From assembly GCF_900324465.2 (NCBI RefSeq), contig NC_046621.1, positions 1,024,431 through 1,088,430 on the forward strand: 64,000 nucleotides of DNA, in the 5' to 3' direction. The position numbers and the translations under genes are program-made. Below are positions 46,402 to 59,420 of the stretch, piece after piece. Every line of letters starts with the position of its first letter. The stretch's first letter is position 1. Origin of the DNA: Anabas testudineus. Its lineage: Eukaryota; Chordata; Actinopteri; Anabantiformes; Anabantidae. A model generated the notes under the pieces. That model worked only from the letters and a program-made list of their open reading frames with translations, was not told the origin of the DNA and did not search any database.

Positions 46402-47394
46402 ATCCTCAACTCAACTTTCTTCTGTCTGTTTTTTGTTTTTGTAGTACATTTACTTAAGTACTGCACTGCAATACATTTTTGAGGTACTTGTACACTCCAA
46501 CAGTGTTAACTCATAATAATACACGTTAGTCTGCACAACAAGTACTTTTACTTTTTGAAACTTCTCTGTTTTTAGTTAAGTAAAGTTTTTGGTGTCACTC
46601 TATCAGACGATTCTCCTTATTGTCATTTACCACGTGTTTCACCACAGGTGGAGGCGGCTGTCTCCAGAACTTCACAAACTCAGGACTCAAAAGCGAAAAG
46701 TACTTGCCTAAAACATACAAGTACACACTTCTGTGTAAAAAGCAGTACTGCACTAAGATTTCCCAGTGTGTCGATCTTGATGCTGTTTAGAACCTGAATG
46801 TGTGAGTTGAGTCCAGTTTTGTTCCACTTGTACCTCAGAGTTATAGTTTGTGGCTCTTTCAACATAAAACTTCTTTTAAATGTGTCTCCACTGTGGTGTT
46901 GTTAGTTATTTTTTATAAAGCTTCCTGTTTTAACCGACAGGTGGAGACAGACTCCACCAGTGACTGAACCCTCAGCGTCATATTCACCATCATTAACTCT
47001 TAAATATAAAAATATCGGAGAATCGGAGCCTCTTCGTGCTTTGAACGGTGATTTTTTTCCCAGCAGCAGAGTTTTGTGCAGCTTTTCGTGAGGACTTGTT
47101 GAGGTGATGCTGATGCTGATGCTGATGCTGATGCTGAAGCTGAAGCAGCAGCATCAGCATCTCGTCCACTCAGCAGCAGATAAAGGAGTCAACATGGCCG
47201 CGGAGCAGCATCACTGAGCTCAGGTGAACACAGGATCCAGCCTGTGGCTGCTCCTGATCATTTTACTTTCAGATTCTCAGACACTGAAGCTACAGGTGAC
47301 GTGTTCAATGTTCTCATGATGACGAGATGCTGCATTTATTCCTCTCATCGTCGTTTCTATTTTATTCTAGTCTGTTTTATTCTTTCGGACACAG
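46402..47394. other. Interval between cox5b and dusp26
   Basis: No exon seen. The right part (from about 47050) should be the dusp26 promoter and 5'UTR and contains the TGATGC repeat at 47105-47162. Confidence 0.5.
47105..47162 (+). repeat. (TGATGC)n repeat with inverted partner
   Basis: Five to six TGATGC units grade into TGAAGC and are followed at once by AGCAGCAGCATCAGCATC, which is complementary to the repeat. A transcript would fold into a hairpin. It lies about 230-290 bases before the dusp26 ATG. Confidence 0.85.
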
Positions 47395-48925
47395 ATGGCG
47401 TTCATGTCCCGGTTCTCCCGGTCCCGGAGCAGCTCCAGGTCTCCAAGCCGAAAAGACTCGGACCGGGTCTCCACGAACCTGAGCGTGTCCGAGCTGGAGC
47501 GGCTCCTGTGCACGGGGAAGACCGCCTGTAACCACGCAGACGAAGTGTGGCCGCGGCTCTACATCGGAGACCAGTGAGTCTGTCAGGACCTGGTCCTTTG
47601 TTTTCACACTCCATGAATCATTGACTGCACTCACACTGGGTTTAGACCACATCACTAATTATCGACCAGGACCTGAACCTGAAGTTCACAGGCTGCATTA
47701 TATTTATTTCCTAAAGCTTGGTGAATTCTTTAAACTAAACTAGAACTTAGATTTCTATTCATCAGTTTGATGAATCTACTTTAAGGATCTCTGCAGTACC
47801 ACGTTTCCATTTACTAACTAACTTATAATAATAACTAATACTTTATTTCAGACTGTGTTCGTTTCTTATCCATAAATACAGTTATTTCTACATTAAATCA
47901 CTCTTTTCTTTTGAAAAGGAAACAAAAGCCAATTTTGTCCATTGATCTACTTTCAAATCCCAAATGACAGAGATCCATCTCTCTATCTGAGTACTGGTAT
48001 TATTACCATTACTGAGGTGGGCCGTCCGTGCAAAGAGATGTGAGAACCATCTGGTAGGATGAACATGTCAGTAACCAACAGGTCTAATGACAGGACAGGG
48101 ATTAGATGGAGTCCACTTTGAGTAAAAGGTTTATGACAAACAGCTTGTACAATGTTCTGAGTTATGGGTCTGAATACTTCCTGAAGCCACCATGTGCACA
48201 CGTAGTTCTCAGGTACTCAGAAAATGATGTGAACACCACCTCTGTCTGCAGAGACATCGCCTCCGATCGCCGTGAGCTGGCCAGACTCGGCATTACGCAC
48301 ATTCTCAACTGTGCACAGAGCAAATGGCGCGGTGGAGCAGAATATTACGCAGGGATGAACATCACCTATCACGGCATCGAGGCTCACGACTCCCCCACCT
48401 TCGACATGAGCGTCAACTTTTATCCTGCTGCCGAGTTCATCCACAAAGCCCTCACAAGTGGAGGTAAGTCTCTGAATGTGGATCAGCCATTATAAACCTG
48501 AACTAACTGCACTTCAGTTGATCATTCAGCATTTATTCTAGTTTCCAGCTGTATTTACTGGGTTAGTCCAATTTGTCTTTCACCTCTACATTAAATGTAT
48601 TCCTCTTGTCACTTTTTGGCCCCCATACGATGTCATTTCAAAGTTCTCGGCAGACAGAAATACCAATAACCCGTGTGCATCAGCTCAGATCTGAGTTTAG
48701 ATTCTGTGTGTAGGTAAGGTGCTGGTCCACTGCACTGTGGGAGTGAGTCGCTCAGCCACACTGGTGCTGGCCTACCTGATGATCAGACAAAACCTGACTC
48801 TGGTGGAGGCCATCAAAACAGTGAAAGATCACCGAGGCGTCATCCCCAACCGAGGTTTCCTCCGTCAGCTCAACGGCCTGGATGGTATCCTGAGAGAGAG
48901 CCGCAAAACGTCACCGCAGAGCTGA
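47395..48925 (+). CDS. dusp26: Dual specificity phosphatase 26
   Basis: Atypical dual-specificity (Ser/Thr and Tyr) phosphatase; family members act on MAP kinases and other targets in neural and muscle tissue. Exons: 47395-47573, 48252-48463 and 48714-48925 (603 nt, 200 aa; human DUSP26 is 211). The basic, Ser-rich start [15 protein letters not shown] and the block [20 protein letters not shown] match DUSP26 rather than DUSP3, 13 or 29. The general acid is in [11 protein letters not shown] (about D106). The P-loop [11 protein letters not shown] (about C137 and R143) fits HCx5R. The core ends in [17 protein letters not shown]. Phases join, and there is no MAPK-docking domain. The start follows GGACACAG, and a second Met four codons in (FMSRF) is an alternative. 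Confidence 0.94.
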
Positions 48926-51900
48926 AAATGTCCCTGACGCACCACGGTGAGGCAGCAGGTTACACTGATGGACATAATGGGACCAAACAGCCTGTGGGGG
49001 GGCAGAGCAGACAGTTTGGGTGATGTTAGTTCATTCATTTTTATTACATCTGTTTAGTCCAGAGGACGAGACGCACGTGCATCCAGCAAATAGAAACAGC
49101 CCCCAGTGAACGTTACTGAGGTTCAATCTTCACAAATCCCAAAACTAATGAGCAGGAAATGTCCCTTCATTCAAAACAAGTAGACTTCAGATCATTCCAC
49201 GAAACTTTAAACAGGTGGGATGACGTTTTCCTACTGTTAGTGACAGTTTTACCACTGGTTCCTAGTTACTGACCTGTTTCTGATTCATCAATTCACTGTT
49301 TGAGGCTGTGACGCACCAAGCTGACATCAGAGAACGAGAGGCGTCTGAGAGCGACTGTAGCATCGTCTGCAACTCTCTGTACCACCAGACGACAGGAGTC
49401 TGGATTTGTATTGAAGAATTAGGCTGAGACGCTGTCCGATGTGCGACTGTTGGCTCGGTGCGTCACAAACTGTAGTTTAAAAACACCAAAAAAGAGCAAA
49501 ATAGCGTCACAGCGTGCCAGAGGATGAACTCTAAAATCAGTAGTTGTGTCTTAATTTAAATCTTTTAATGGAGGAACAGTCCAAATATTCATTTCCAGTG
49601 TTAGAAGAATCCTGACATTTCAGAAGGTGGAGCCACTGAGTGTTTGGCTTTTTTATTGCTAAATGACTTTAAATCTCTAATTTAATATATATAATCGCAG
49701 TGTTCTTATCAGCCGACCTGGATCATCTGTACAGAAACAGATGGGCTGACACAGCTCAGGGTTCGGGTTACGGGGCCTCTTGTTGTTTGGGGCCCTGAAA
49801 TTTCCACACCTGGCTCTGATGTTTTTGTTAATGTGGAAAAAGAAAACTCCTTCTCAGCGATTCTCCCCGGTAGGTTCAGTCTTTGCAGGTCTTCCCTCGA
49901 CTTACTTCTGTACATTCAGCATCATTAAGTGCCCTGAACAACTCTCACTCTAGTTGTAGCCCAGGTCTAAACCAGCACAGTTATGTAGCCTGAGTATTAC
50001 AGTGTTGTCACTCTCTGTACTCTTATTATCTGTGGCGACGTTGTGATTAGTAGCATTCAGTATTAAATGACTTTGTTTTGAGTCAAGTGTTGAATCCGTT
50101 GGATGTGTTGTTTCAGTCCAGTGTTTTTCAAATGATCGCACTTTTATTTTACCAGATATATTGTGAGTGATGTGAAATTCCTCTAATAGACTACAGACCG
50201 GAGCCCACTCGGACTGGATGAGCATTGAGGGGGAGGTGGGAAACTTTCACACCTGTATTTAGCAGAAATATTCAGACGACTCGATTTTCACACAGAAGTC
50301 AATTTGACACTGAACTCTTGGAAAGAGAAGAAGAATTCTGTGGAACGAAGGTTTTAAATCAAAGGAGTTTATGGAAAATATTTTGAGCTCTAATTATTTC
50401 TGCAGCAGGAGTGAAAATACCCTCATCAGGTGGTGTTAATACCAAAACACCGTCCCCATAGAGAAACACTGGGAATCCAGTTCGAATGGTGCTCCAGGCT
50501 CCAGGAGGTCTATTAAAGAGCTTCTAGTCTGGTGTCTCACTTCAACTTTACAGTGACTGTTAGCTGTCCAGAGTAGTACTCTAAGTTCAATACGCCAGCA
50601 CAAGAAGTATTTAGAGTAGACATGCAGTGGGAGACCAAACCACAAATGTGCCATTGCAACAAGCTGCAGACTGCCTGGAAGCAGCAGAGACAATGTGAAG
50701 TGCTGTAACGTGAATCCGCTGTGTTGTCGTGGTCTAAGTGAGGCTTGTGTTTTCATGCTAGAGGATCCGATGCTGAAACGTAAAGCAGCTTCTCAAACGC
50801 CCGTGTGTGTTCGTAACGGTTAACTCACATTTCACTGTGGACACGTATTTCTCTGTGACTCGTGGTCTTCGTGCTGTTTTAACACCACAGACGTGATAAA
50901 AAGCTGTCGTTGAGGTTTAGTTGGACATTTCTGGAAATATTTTCTCTTTTGATGAGAGTTCAATGAAAAGATCATTATTCATCTCATGTCTCTAAAGCTT
51001 ATTAGACCTGCATCCGGTCTTTATGCTAAGCTAAGCTAATCACCCTCTGGTTAGCATTATGTGTAGCGAGATGGTGATTTTCTCATCTCACTCTTCACTA
51101 GAAATATTTCCCATAATGTCAGATTATGGTGTTAAGGCAGCAAACCACACATATTGTGAGCTCAAGGGACAAATTGTTAGCATTGTGTTTTAAATTCCAT
51201 ATACAAGGTCACACAACTGGCTAGTTGGGCCAAAAGACATGGACAAATCACTTAATGGGCCCAGTGGGCACAGTCTCAGGGGCCCAATGAGTTCTATTGA
51301 TCAAATAGACCAGAGAGAGACATAACCACAAATATACTGCAAATAGTTGTAATTTATCACAAAGACACAAAGCAGCTAAAAAAAGAGACATAAAAAACTT
51401 TAAAATGAGTGAAAAAAGACATAAAACAGCCACAACGTGTCACATAATGGCTAGAAGACACTGCCAATGACACAAAGTGACATAAAATAACCAAAGACGA
51501 AGCATTACCAAAAACGGACGTAAAACAACATGTAAAACACAAACACAAGTGACAAATAAAAAAAACTACAAACACACGTGACAACAAAGAACGAACGATG
51601 AAGAAAGAAGAAGTTTGTCATTATGAGAAAAAATGATAAAAAAAAATATGATAAAATTATGAGATAAAGTCAGAAACTTGATTAAAGTCAAAATTATGAG
51701 AGAAAAATCACAAAAACAACCAAAATGAGACACTTACAAAAATGACCAAAATGACTACAAAGAAACACAAAGAGACATGAAACAGCTGCAAAGAGACACG
51801 AAACAACTACAAAGAGACACAAAACAACTACAGAGAGACATGAAACAGCTACAAAGAGATACAAAACTACAAAGAGACATGAAACAGCTGCAAAGAGACA

Positions 51901-52831
51901 CGAAACTACAAAGAAACACAAAACAACTACAGAGAGACATGAAACTACAAAGAAACACAAAACTACAAAGAGACATGAAGCAGCTGCAAAGAGACACGAA
52001 ACAACTACAAAGAGACATGAAACTACAAAGAAACACAAAACTACAAAGAGACATGAAGCAGCTGCAAAGAGACACAAAAACAACTACAAAGACACCAAAT
52101 TACAAAGAGAAACCAAACAACTATAAAGAGACACAAATAAGCTGCAAAGAAACATAAAACAACTACAAAGAGACATTAAACATCTACAAAGATACACCAA
52201 ACCACTATAAAGAGACACAAAACAACTATGGAGAGAGACAAAACTACAAAGAGACACCAACTGATTCTGTGAGTCTTGGTCTTTGGGGGGTGGGGTATGT
52301 TTACATGTCTGTGCCCAGGGACCAGATGTCTCCTAATGTGTCCATGTCAACAGACGACCCAACGAGCCACTTCAGACCCACAGAACCCATCAAAGATGTT
52401 ATATGTTAACGAGATGCAGACAATTGTTACAGGTTTTGGATTGAATTAAATTCCATCTGTTGTTATATTTTCTTCTCGTAAATCACCAAACTCCCCCCGG
52501 ATCATTTTATTGTTACGATCGTTACCGTCGCTGTATGCCGTATGTTTTCTATTTACTGTTACTGTGCTGTGATCGTTCGTACAATCTTATCAATTCCTGT
52601 TTCTATTTTCTTAATATCTTTGTTTTCGAACAGAATCCTTTCTCTAGGAGGACTTGAATTCTTTTCCATTTATTTTTGTATCACTCTCTTTGATGGAGAA
52701 ACTGGCAAAGGAGATGTTGATGCCTTAATCAGTGTATTTCAAGTTGGATTTTAGACTTTTGTTTTTCTTGTGAACACCGAGCATTGATACGTTTGTTTTG
52801 ATAAATTCTGTAATTAATCAGAAATAATAAA
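48926..52831 (+). other. Probable long dusp26 3'UTR / downstream region
   Basis: No further coding exon was seen. The first strong AATAAA followed by an A-rich tail that I noted is at 52826, so the 3'UTR could be up to 3.9 kb and would then include the minisatellite at 51.75-52.26 kb. An earlier cleavage site is equally possible. Confidence 0.35.
51730..52262. repeat. ACAAAGAGACA minisatellite
   Basis: Degenerate tandem units of roughly 15-18 bases built from CTACAAAGAGACACGAAACAA-like words, with CAGCTGCAAAGAGACATGAA variants. Weaker, older units reach back to about 51300. It stays open in several frames on both strands (for example repeated KQLQRDT), which is a repeat artefact. The same kind of array is widespread in teleost genomes, from memory. 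Confidence 0.9.
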
Positions 52832-53640
52832 AAAAACTTCTCTGAGTTGTCGCACTGTGTTCTGTATTAACAAGAGAAGAAGTTAGTAAACTGGTAGTAG
52901 ATAATCAAGATGTTGAAGCTGGACAGAGACAGCTAAAGGCCCATTCTGTAGCTGTCATAGAGCTTTTAACTATATTAAATGGATTTAATGATGGAATATC
53001 AGAGGTTTACATTTACAGATTTCTCGAGCTTTTGAACATATCATCAGAAATCACTTCTTTTCACGTTCACAGCTAACGACGGCTGCTACATTTAGTTATT
53101 TAGCAGACTAACAAGTGAGGTACAAAGCAAATAAATATCTCAGCCAAGAAGACGAACGCTAAGGTAAAGTGCTCTATAAACAGCTGTTTCAGTTTCATGA
53201 GGTACAAGATTGTCTGACATTTAATGTTCTTGAACTGTTAGAGTAACTTCTTCTACTTTTAACTATGTGTACATTTGGTCATTTTAAGTCTGTATGTGGT
53301 CACAGTCGTTTTGTTCCTTGTTTTTTGTGCAATATTTATTTTTTCCACGTTAATCTGTGATTTCGTTGACTGACTTTATAAGAAGCCTCCCGGTCCAGGG
53401 GCTCCACCACCACTTGGCCCCTCAGCTGGTGCCGACTACATCGGTTCCTATTCTGTACACAAAGTTTCATGAATCAATGTAGTATTTTCTGGAAACTACA
53501 TAACACAGTACCTCCTCTAGTGGTAAAATATGTCCATTACAATAATAATAAAAAAGAAACCATACACGGAAATAAGTAAAAAAACAGCTGAGAGATAAAA
53601 GAAGCCGAACGCCAGACTGTCAAGTTGCTTTCTTTACATT
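52832..53640. other. Interval between dusp26 and ppia
   Basis: No gene seen; AT-rich with short repeat-like words. The two flanking genes converge here. Confidence 0.5.
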
Positions 53641-53646
53641 TTTATT
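53641..53646 (-). other. ppia poly(A) signal
   Basis: AATAAA on the minus strand, about 205 bases past the ppia stop codon. Confidence 0.5.
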
Positions 53647-53851
53647 TGTATTTTGTTAATAAATGTGTCCTTACAGGACAGACTAGTAGGTACAAAATAT
53701 TACACAATGAATGAAGACAGTAGACGTACATCGTTAGAGGAGAAAGGAGATCTGTTTTCTACTGATACTGCAGATATGCACCATCTCAGGATGAACTGGC
53801 TGATAGACGACAGAGCTGAGAACACAGTGAAATCAGCTGCAGTGTTTTGCA

Positions 53852-56800
53852 CTATTTTAGTTCCCCACAGTCGGCTATGGCGACCTTGGCCTTCGGAGAG
53901 CCGCTCTTTGTGCCTTGCTTCTCTATCGCCTTGACAACATCGATGCCGTCCACAACGCTGCCAAACACCACGTGTTTCCCGTTCAGCCTGGAGAAGAAGG
54001 AGCTTATTAATATGTGAGGCCAACATCTCGTAAATCCACAGGACCTTAATGAAACAATATGTTGCTCAAAAGAATTGGATTTAAAATGCAGCTTTTTTCT
54101 TCCTGTAGCATGAAACACTGCAGGTATCGTAGTCAGGTGTGTGCAGAGGGGTCGGGCTTTGGGGGCTCTAAGCCCTCCTCTTTTCCCAGCTGAATCAACG
54201 GTGACCCTCTCAACTTGTTTACCATCTAGAGTCTTGATCATATTCTAGTGTCAGACATGTTTCATTTATAATAAGTTATAAGAATCAAAGGCAAATGAAA
54301 CATTAAACTAATTAATACCAGTAGGTTCCAGAAGTACGAGTACGTTTACAGTATCTACAGGAGGTAGGTGTGTTTATTAATACCTGTGATAGTGGAAAAT
54401 AGAGCTTCTGCACGTCCATAGCATCTGTAGCTATAAGCGCTGAATAAAAATCATCTGAACCTGTGTGCACAGGCCTGTTAAACCACTTTTTAATCAACTA
54501 TAAAACATTAATCTGGTAATAAATGTTCAGAAATTAGGTTTACTCAGTAGTAATAAGTTGAAAATGTTTTTTTGGAGACGTGCCACCGTGTGCTGCACCC
54601 TGCTATTAAAGGTTGATTGATTTCTACAGCACATTTCAATCAGAGCTCTGCTTGTTTATCTCAACTGTTGTTTCTGCTGACGTCAGATCGGAGTCGGTTA
54701 AAACACAGATTTCTAACTCTAATGATAACGTCTGAGTGGCGCTCACCAGTCCGTCGAAGCTGTGCAGATGAAGAACTGGGAGCCGTTGGTGTTGGGCCCA
54801 GCGTTGGCCATGGACAGCGTCCCCATGCCTGTGTGCTTCAGCTGGAAGTTCTCATCAGGAAACTTCTCTCCATAAATGGATTTGCCTCCAGTTCCATTGT
54901 GGTTAGTGAAATCTCCACCCTGAAAAATAAACAGCAGCCATTAGAAAACGTACGTACAAGTAAACTTCAAAAAGTGTCTTTAGTTTTAAAACTGAGGTAC
55001 CAACAAAACCACAGCTGATTGACCTTTATTGTGAAGTACCTCTGCTCTTATATCTGTAGAATATTAGTGGATCTGCTGGTTTTAGCTCTGGTTCAGTCTG
55101 AACTTGTGAAGACGAGGAAACATGCAGGACTCATTTCTTGCCTTAACTGTACCTGGCACATGAATTTTGGGATGATACGATGAAACGTGGAACCTTTGTA
55201 GCCAAAACCTTTCTCCCCGGTGCAGAGAGCGCGAAAGTTTTCTGTAAAATAAAAACACTTTTAGAAAGAAACGCTCAGAGCATTATTTTACTTCTGAGCT
55301 GAGGCTACTCCTCATTATTTAGCAGTTTTACAGAAGTCAGACACAAAACATTTTGTCATTTTGCTAAAATTCTAAATATTCAAACAGACAATTCAAGAAA
55401 AATCGGAACTCTCTCTGCTGAAAGCATATAGGTCATTTATTCTGCACCCACTGAGTGGAAATGAGGTCATATGACTAACAATTGTTCCTGTATGTAGGAC
55501 AGAATCACAGTGACTAATGCATCGTGCAGCTTTTCTTGGATGGAGAGCAGCCGCTGTGTTGCTGTCAGCCACTTGTACACACCTGTGACGAGGTGGACGT
55601 GAGCAAAACAAAGAGGTTTCCTCCTCCTCATTATTCACAGCAGTGTTAGCAGCTAGTGGCGTCCCTCTTTGTATGATTGTTTAGCTCTGGCACTGGCTAT
55701 TCAGGCTCCTTTGATGCGTCACCCACAGCCTCGACCCATATTTAGAATAAATTCTCAGCTGAGGATTAAAGTGGAGCCATAGTTTCCCGGAGCAAACATA
55801 AATTTCTGCCTGTGCAGCAGCAGTCATGCAGTGAACTTTTATCCAGGCTGTTCTCTCTCATTTCTGTCTCACCTACCTGCAGTCTTTGGGACCACGTCAG
55901 CACGGAGCTGCAAAACACAGATTTACACACAGTAAGTGACCATTCGACAGCAGCAGCACTGTTTCACAGTCCGACACACAAAACGTCCAGACAGAGAGTT
56001 ATGGAGCCCAAAGTGACACATTTATATCCATCATACATTTTAACTGTATTGTAAAGTTATTTACCAATTTCTTTCTTTCATTTAGTCAATATATATATTT
56101 TTTGTCATTTTTATGTGAGCTTATAAAACAAAGCTTCAGGTCTAAAGCATAAACATTTGTCTACTACTGCTTCCATTGATTCTAACTAACCAATATAATA
56201 TAATTACATGTACTACACTGTGCAATTGTTCTTGTGCAGCTTCTAGTTTTATTTCTGTGCTTAGTTTTCCTTTACAAATTTTACTACTGCATTACTACAT
56301 TATGAAATTAAATATTGTGCACTGCAATTTCCTAAATCCCAACATGACCTGTTAAAATGTTGTTTCTCCAACAAACAGCACAAAACCAAAAGATGAAGTC
56401 AATGATCATATGTTTAAAGGGAAAAGCAACAAATCCTCCTATTTAAGAAGTGGAATCAGATCGTTTGACATTTATCTTGAAATGTGGATTTCAACTCATC
56501 AGCATAATAAGATGGTTCTACTCTAATTGGGTTCATCTGAGAAAACATGAGATGAGCTGCATCCCCAGTGATTTTCCAGCCTGACGTGCCCATTAAAACT
56601 GCAGCTTCATCTACTAGAAGTGCTGCTGCTGCTGCTGCTGCTGCTGCAGCTTCATCTACTAGAAGTGCTGCTGCTGCTTCATCTACTAGAAGTGCTGCTG
56701 CTGCTGCTGCTGCTTCATCTACTAGAAGTGCTGCTGCTGCTGCTGCTGCTTCATCTACTAGAAGTGCTGCTGCTGCTGCTGCTGCTTCATCTACTAGAAG

Positions 56801-56833
<33 letters not shown>

Positions 56834-56845
56834 ATCTACTGGAAG

Positions 56846-56881
<36 letters not shown>

Positions 56882-56971
56882 AGCTTCATCTACTAGAAGT
56901 GCTGCTGCTGCTGCTGCTGCTTCATCTACTAGAAGTGCTGCTGCTGCTGCTGCTGCTGCATCTACTAGAAG

Positions 56972-57004
<33 letters not shown>

Positions 57005-57016
57005 ATCTACTAGAAG

Positions 57017-57063
<47 letters not shown>

Positions 57064-57385
57064 GGCGTTTCCATCCCAGCACTGATCCATGCTGGAGGAG
57101 CTGCGCCTCAGTTATTTGCTCGCATCTATATTAATCCAGTATAAATATAATATACAAGATAAAATATAAGAAAATCTGCCAGAATGCACTGAAATGGGTT
57201 TAAGTGCGACACGAACCCGTCGTTAAGAAGCCAAAGAGCTTTTAAACACATGAAAATGTTAAAACCTCAATATAAAATAAGAGAAGCCACAAACAGTGAG
57301 AAGCGGATCTCACCTCCATTAGGATCCTGCCAGCGTTGGCTCCGTCTACAGTGATGTCGAAGAACACCCGGGGGTTCCCCATCAT
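53852..57385 (-). CDS. ppia: Peptidyl-prolyl cis-trans isomerase A (cyclophilin A)
   Basis: Cytosolic proline isomerase and cyclosporin-binding protein. Exons in transcript order: 57314-57385, 55877-55907, 55153-55241, 54747-54919 and 53852-53987 (501 nt, 166 aa). The internal exon sizes 31, 89 and 173 match mammalian PPIA exactly. Visible family motifs are [43 protein letters not shown] (catalytic Arg), [18 protein letters not shown] and [12 protein letters not shown] (cyclosporin-binding Trp). It starts with two adjacent ATGs (57385 and 57382), and the second gives the usual length. There is no signal peptide, so it is the cytosolic type rather than cyclophilin B. A CTG-rich array lies in intron 1. 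The paralogue letter (teleosts have several) cannot be assigned. Confidence 0.95.
56600..57063. repeat. 11-unit compound CTG array in ppia intron 1
   Basis: Eleven copies of the spacer CATCTACTAGAAGTG (one reads CATCTACTGGAAGTG), most preceded by CTT, alternate with (CTG) runs of about 3 to 14 repeats. The longest CTG run is at the right end (57016-57060). Read on the sense strand of ppia (minus), the runs are CAG. It is open in several frames (poly-Ala, poly-Leu), which is a repeat artefact. Confidence 0.97.
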
Positions 57386-57439
57386 CAGCCAAGTGCTCCA
57401 AACACTCCGGAATCAATTTGTGACAACGCGTCACGTCGC

Positions 57440-57540
57440 TGTGGCTCTATTTATATGGCTGCGCGCACCGGTGACGTACACGCTACCAACGACCAATCGA
57501 GTCCCGGCTCTCCTTAAGGGCTCCCGGCTGGACCAATAGG
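57440..57540 (-). promoter_or_regulatory. ppia core promoter
   Basis: Upstream of the ppia ATG, on the minus strand, are a TATA-like TATAAAT (57455-57449), a CRE-like TGACGT word near 57472 and two inverted CCAAT boxes (57493-57497 and 57533-57537). Their order and spacing fit a strong housekeeping promoter. Confidence 0.6.
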
Positions 57541-57905
57541 AATGAAGGAGGGCGGGGTGTGATGTGACGCACTGTCAGTTGGTTGGATGTCTCCACGGCA
57601 ACCCGATCGGGCGGAAGAGACGAGTTTCTACAGAGTAAATTAGCAAAATAAAAGCACCCGAGTTTCCAGGTGCGATTATCCAAAACAGAAAAAAGGAATA
57701 AACAGAATAAACACATGCATAAAAAGATCTTTTAGGAAATATAAGATGTGCTGAATAGAATCTTTTTAGATATAAAATAATCCTTTAAATAAATACATTT
57801 ACACATGTACTTTTACCACTTCAACTAAATTTGGACAGTTTATCTGTAGATATAGATTCTTAAACCAAAATATAATCAGCTAATACATACTTAAATATCA
57901 CCATC

Positions 57906-58178
57906 AAGGGCCCATATTCTGCTTAATTTAGAGTTTATATTTTATTCTGAGGCTCCACAGGAACAAGATTCGATGCTTTTGAAGGTTTAGAACGTGTAAA
58001 CACATGTTATAAAGCCTCTTTCTGCAACAGGTCCTCTGGACGACACTAAGAAGGTCCACTCCGCTCTGATTAGTCAGACTGTGGAAGTCGTCCTGTGGGC
58101 TTAACTACAGCACCGTCCTTCACAGAAGTACACATGTAACATCAGAACTAGAGGAGCATAAAATGACCCCTTTAAATT
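57906..58178. mobile_element. MITE-like non-autonomous element
   Basis: About 270 bases bounded by AAGGGCCCATATTCTG on the left and ATAAAATGACCCCTTTAAA on the right. The ends are partly complementary (AAAGGGG..CAT against AAGGGCCCAT). Its middle is the CTGATTAGTCAGACTG block that recurs at 37978 and 44130. No coding capacity. Edges are by eye. Confidence 0.55.
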
Positions 58179-59420
58179 AGAGTTCACTAACTGTAAAGTC
58201 AAACTATTACAAAATGACTTCCACACTAATCAACTTCATAACAAAGTCTTTCTGTCAAATAAAGTGATTTTTAATTCTGATTTGGAGTTTGAGAAAAGGG
58301 ACAAATTAACTGTAGGTACAATGATGCTTATGATTAAAAAATAAATAGAAAATAATGGCAATTACAATGTCTTACAAAATATGTGGAATAGTTTACATAT
58401 TTAAAAAAAACTTTTTTCTTTCAAATTTGCAGTTAAATATTTCAAATATAACATTACATTGCTTCAGTTGCTCAAATTGAACGTTGTTTTTTATGCCTCG
58501 TTAAGGCGACATTGGACCACAGAGGAAAACGAGTCATAGAAAAACTGTCAGCTTTAAAAAGTGGTAATAAGAATAATTTTAACCTTTGTATCTTTAACTG
58601 CATCACTCAGTGTCAGCTGACTGTCCATGTTCTGTCATACATGCAACAAGTATGTATGAATAATCTCACATTTCTACAACAGCTTCATAATCTTTTCAAC
58701 ATACAGTATGTATACAGTGCCAGTGATGATCCATTATCCAACTAATAACATTTAAATTACCATGATTAACAATTCATTTGAAACACACACGTTCTCTAAT
58801 GAAAACAGCTGATTATACAGTAGATAAACCCGCGTCTTAAGGGGTTATACATGTCAGACGATTTAAAAACATACAAATAACTTTCGAATGGCGGAAAATG
58901 CCACGACACACAGTATGCTTAAAAAAAAAACCAAGAGGGGGTAAAGGTGAGAGCTTTTATATATTTCACAGTGTTGAAGGATGTCAGTGATATGATGACA
59001 CTCTCCCAACTTCATGTATTTAAAATGTCTATTGTACATCTGGACCCGGCCTTTTAGGGGAAGCTTTTATTTTGTCTTTATTCTCCGTGCGAGGAGGACC
59101 TCTTCTTTTTTAACTTACTCCATCAGGACAGAGAATCAAACACCTTTTGTTGACCTCTTTAACTGCCCTTATCTTACATCATCTTTATGTATTATCAAAG
59201 ATAAGTCTGGTGATTTTCTGAATTGTCCTTATCGTTAACACCTGTCAAGAAAAGACCCAAACAACACTGAATGTCTTCTACTACCACAATTTGTGGGGAT
59301 TAAGCCCTTATATCTCATATTCACCTGTGTCATTGAGCTCCATTGTTGTATGATCATCAAAGACATGTATGATCCAGACTGATCATTCTGACTCAGTCAC
59401 CATCACACAAATACTAAGAC

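Noticed and set aside
51694-52157. Frames repeating KQLQRDT on plus and SLCSCFM on minus
   Set aside because: A by-product of the ACAAAGAGACA minisatellite; no gene structure around them.
56456-57144. Poly-Ala, poly-Leu and poly-Ala/Asp-Glu frames over the CTG array
   Set aside because: Triplet repeats are open in all frames. The array lies in ppia intron 1, and no start or splice context supports translation.
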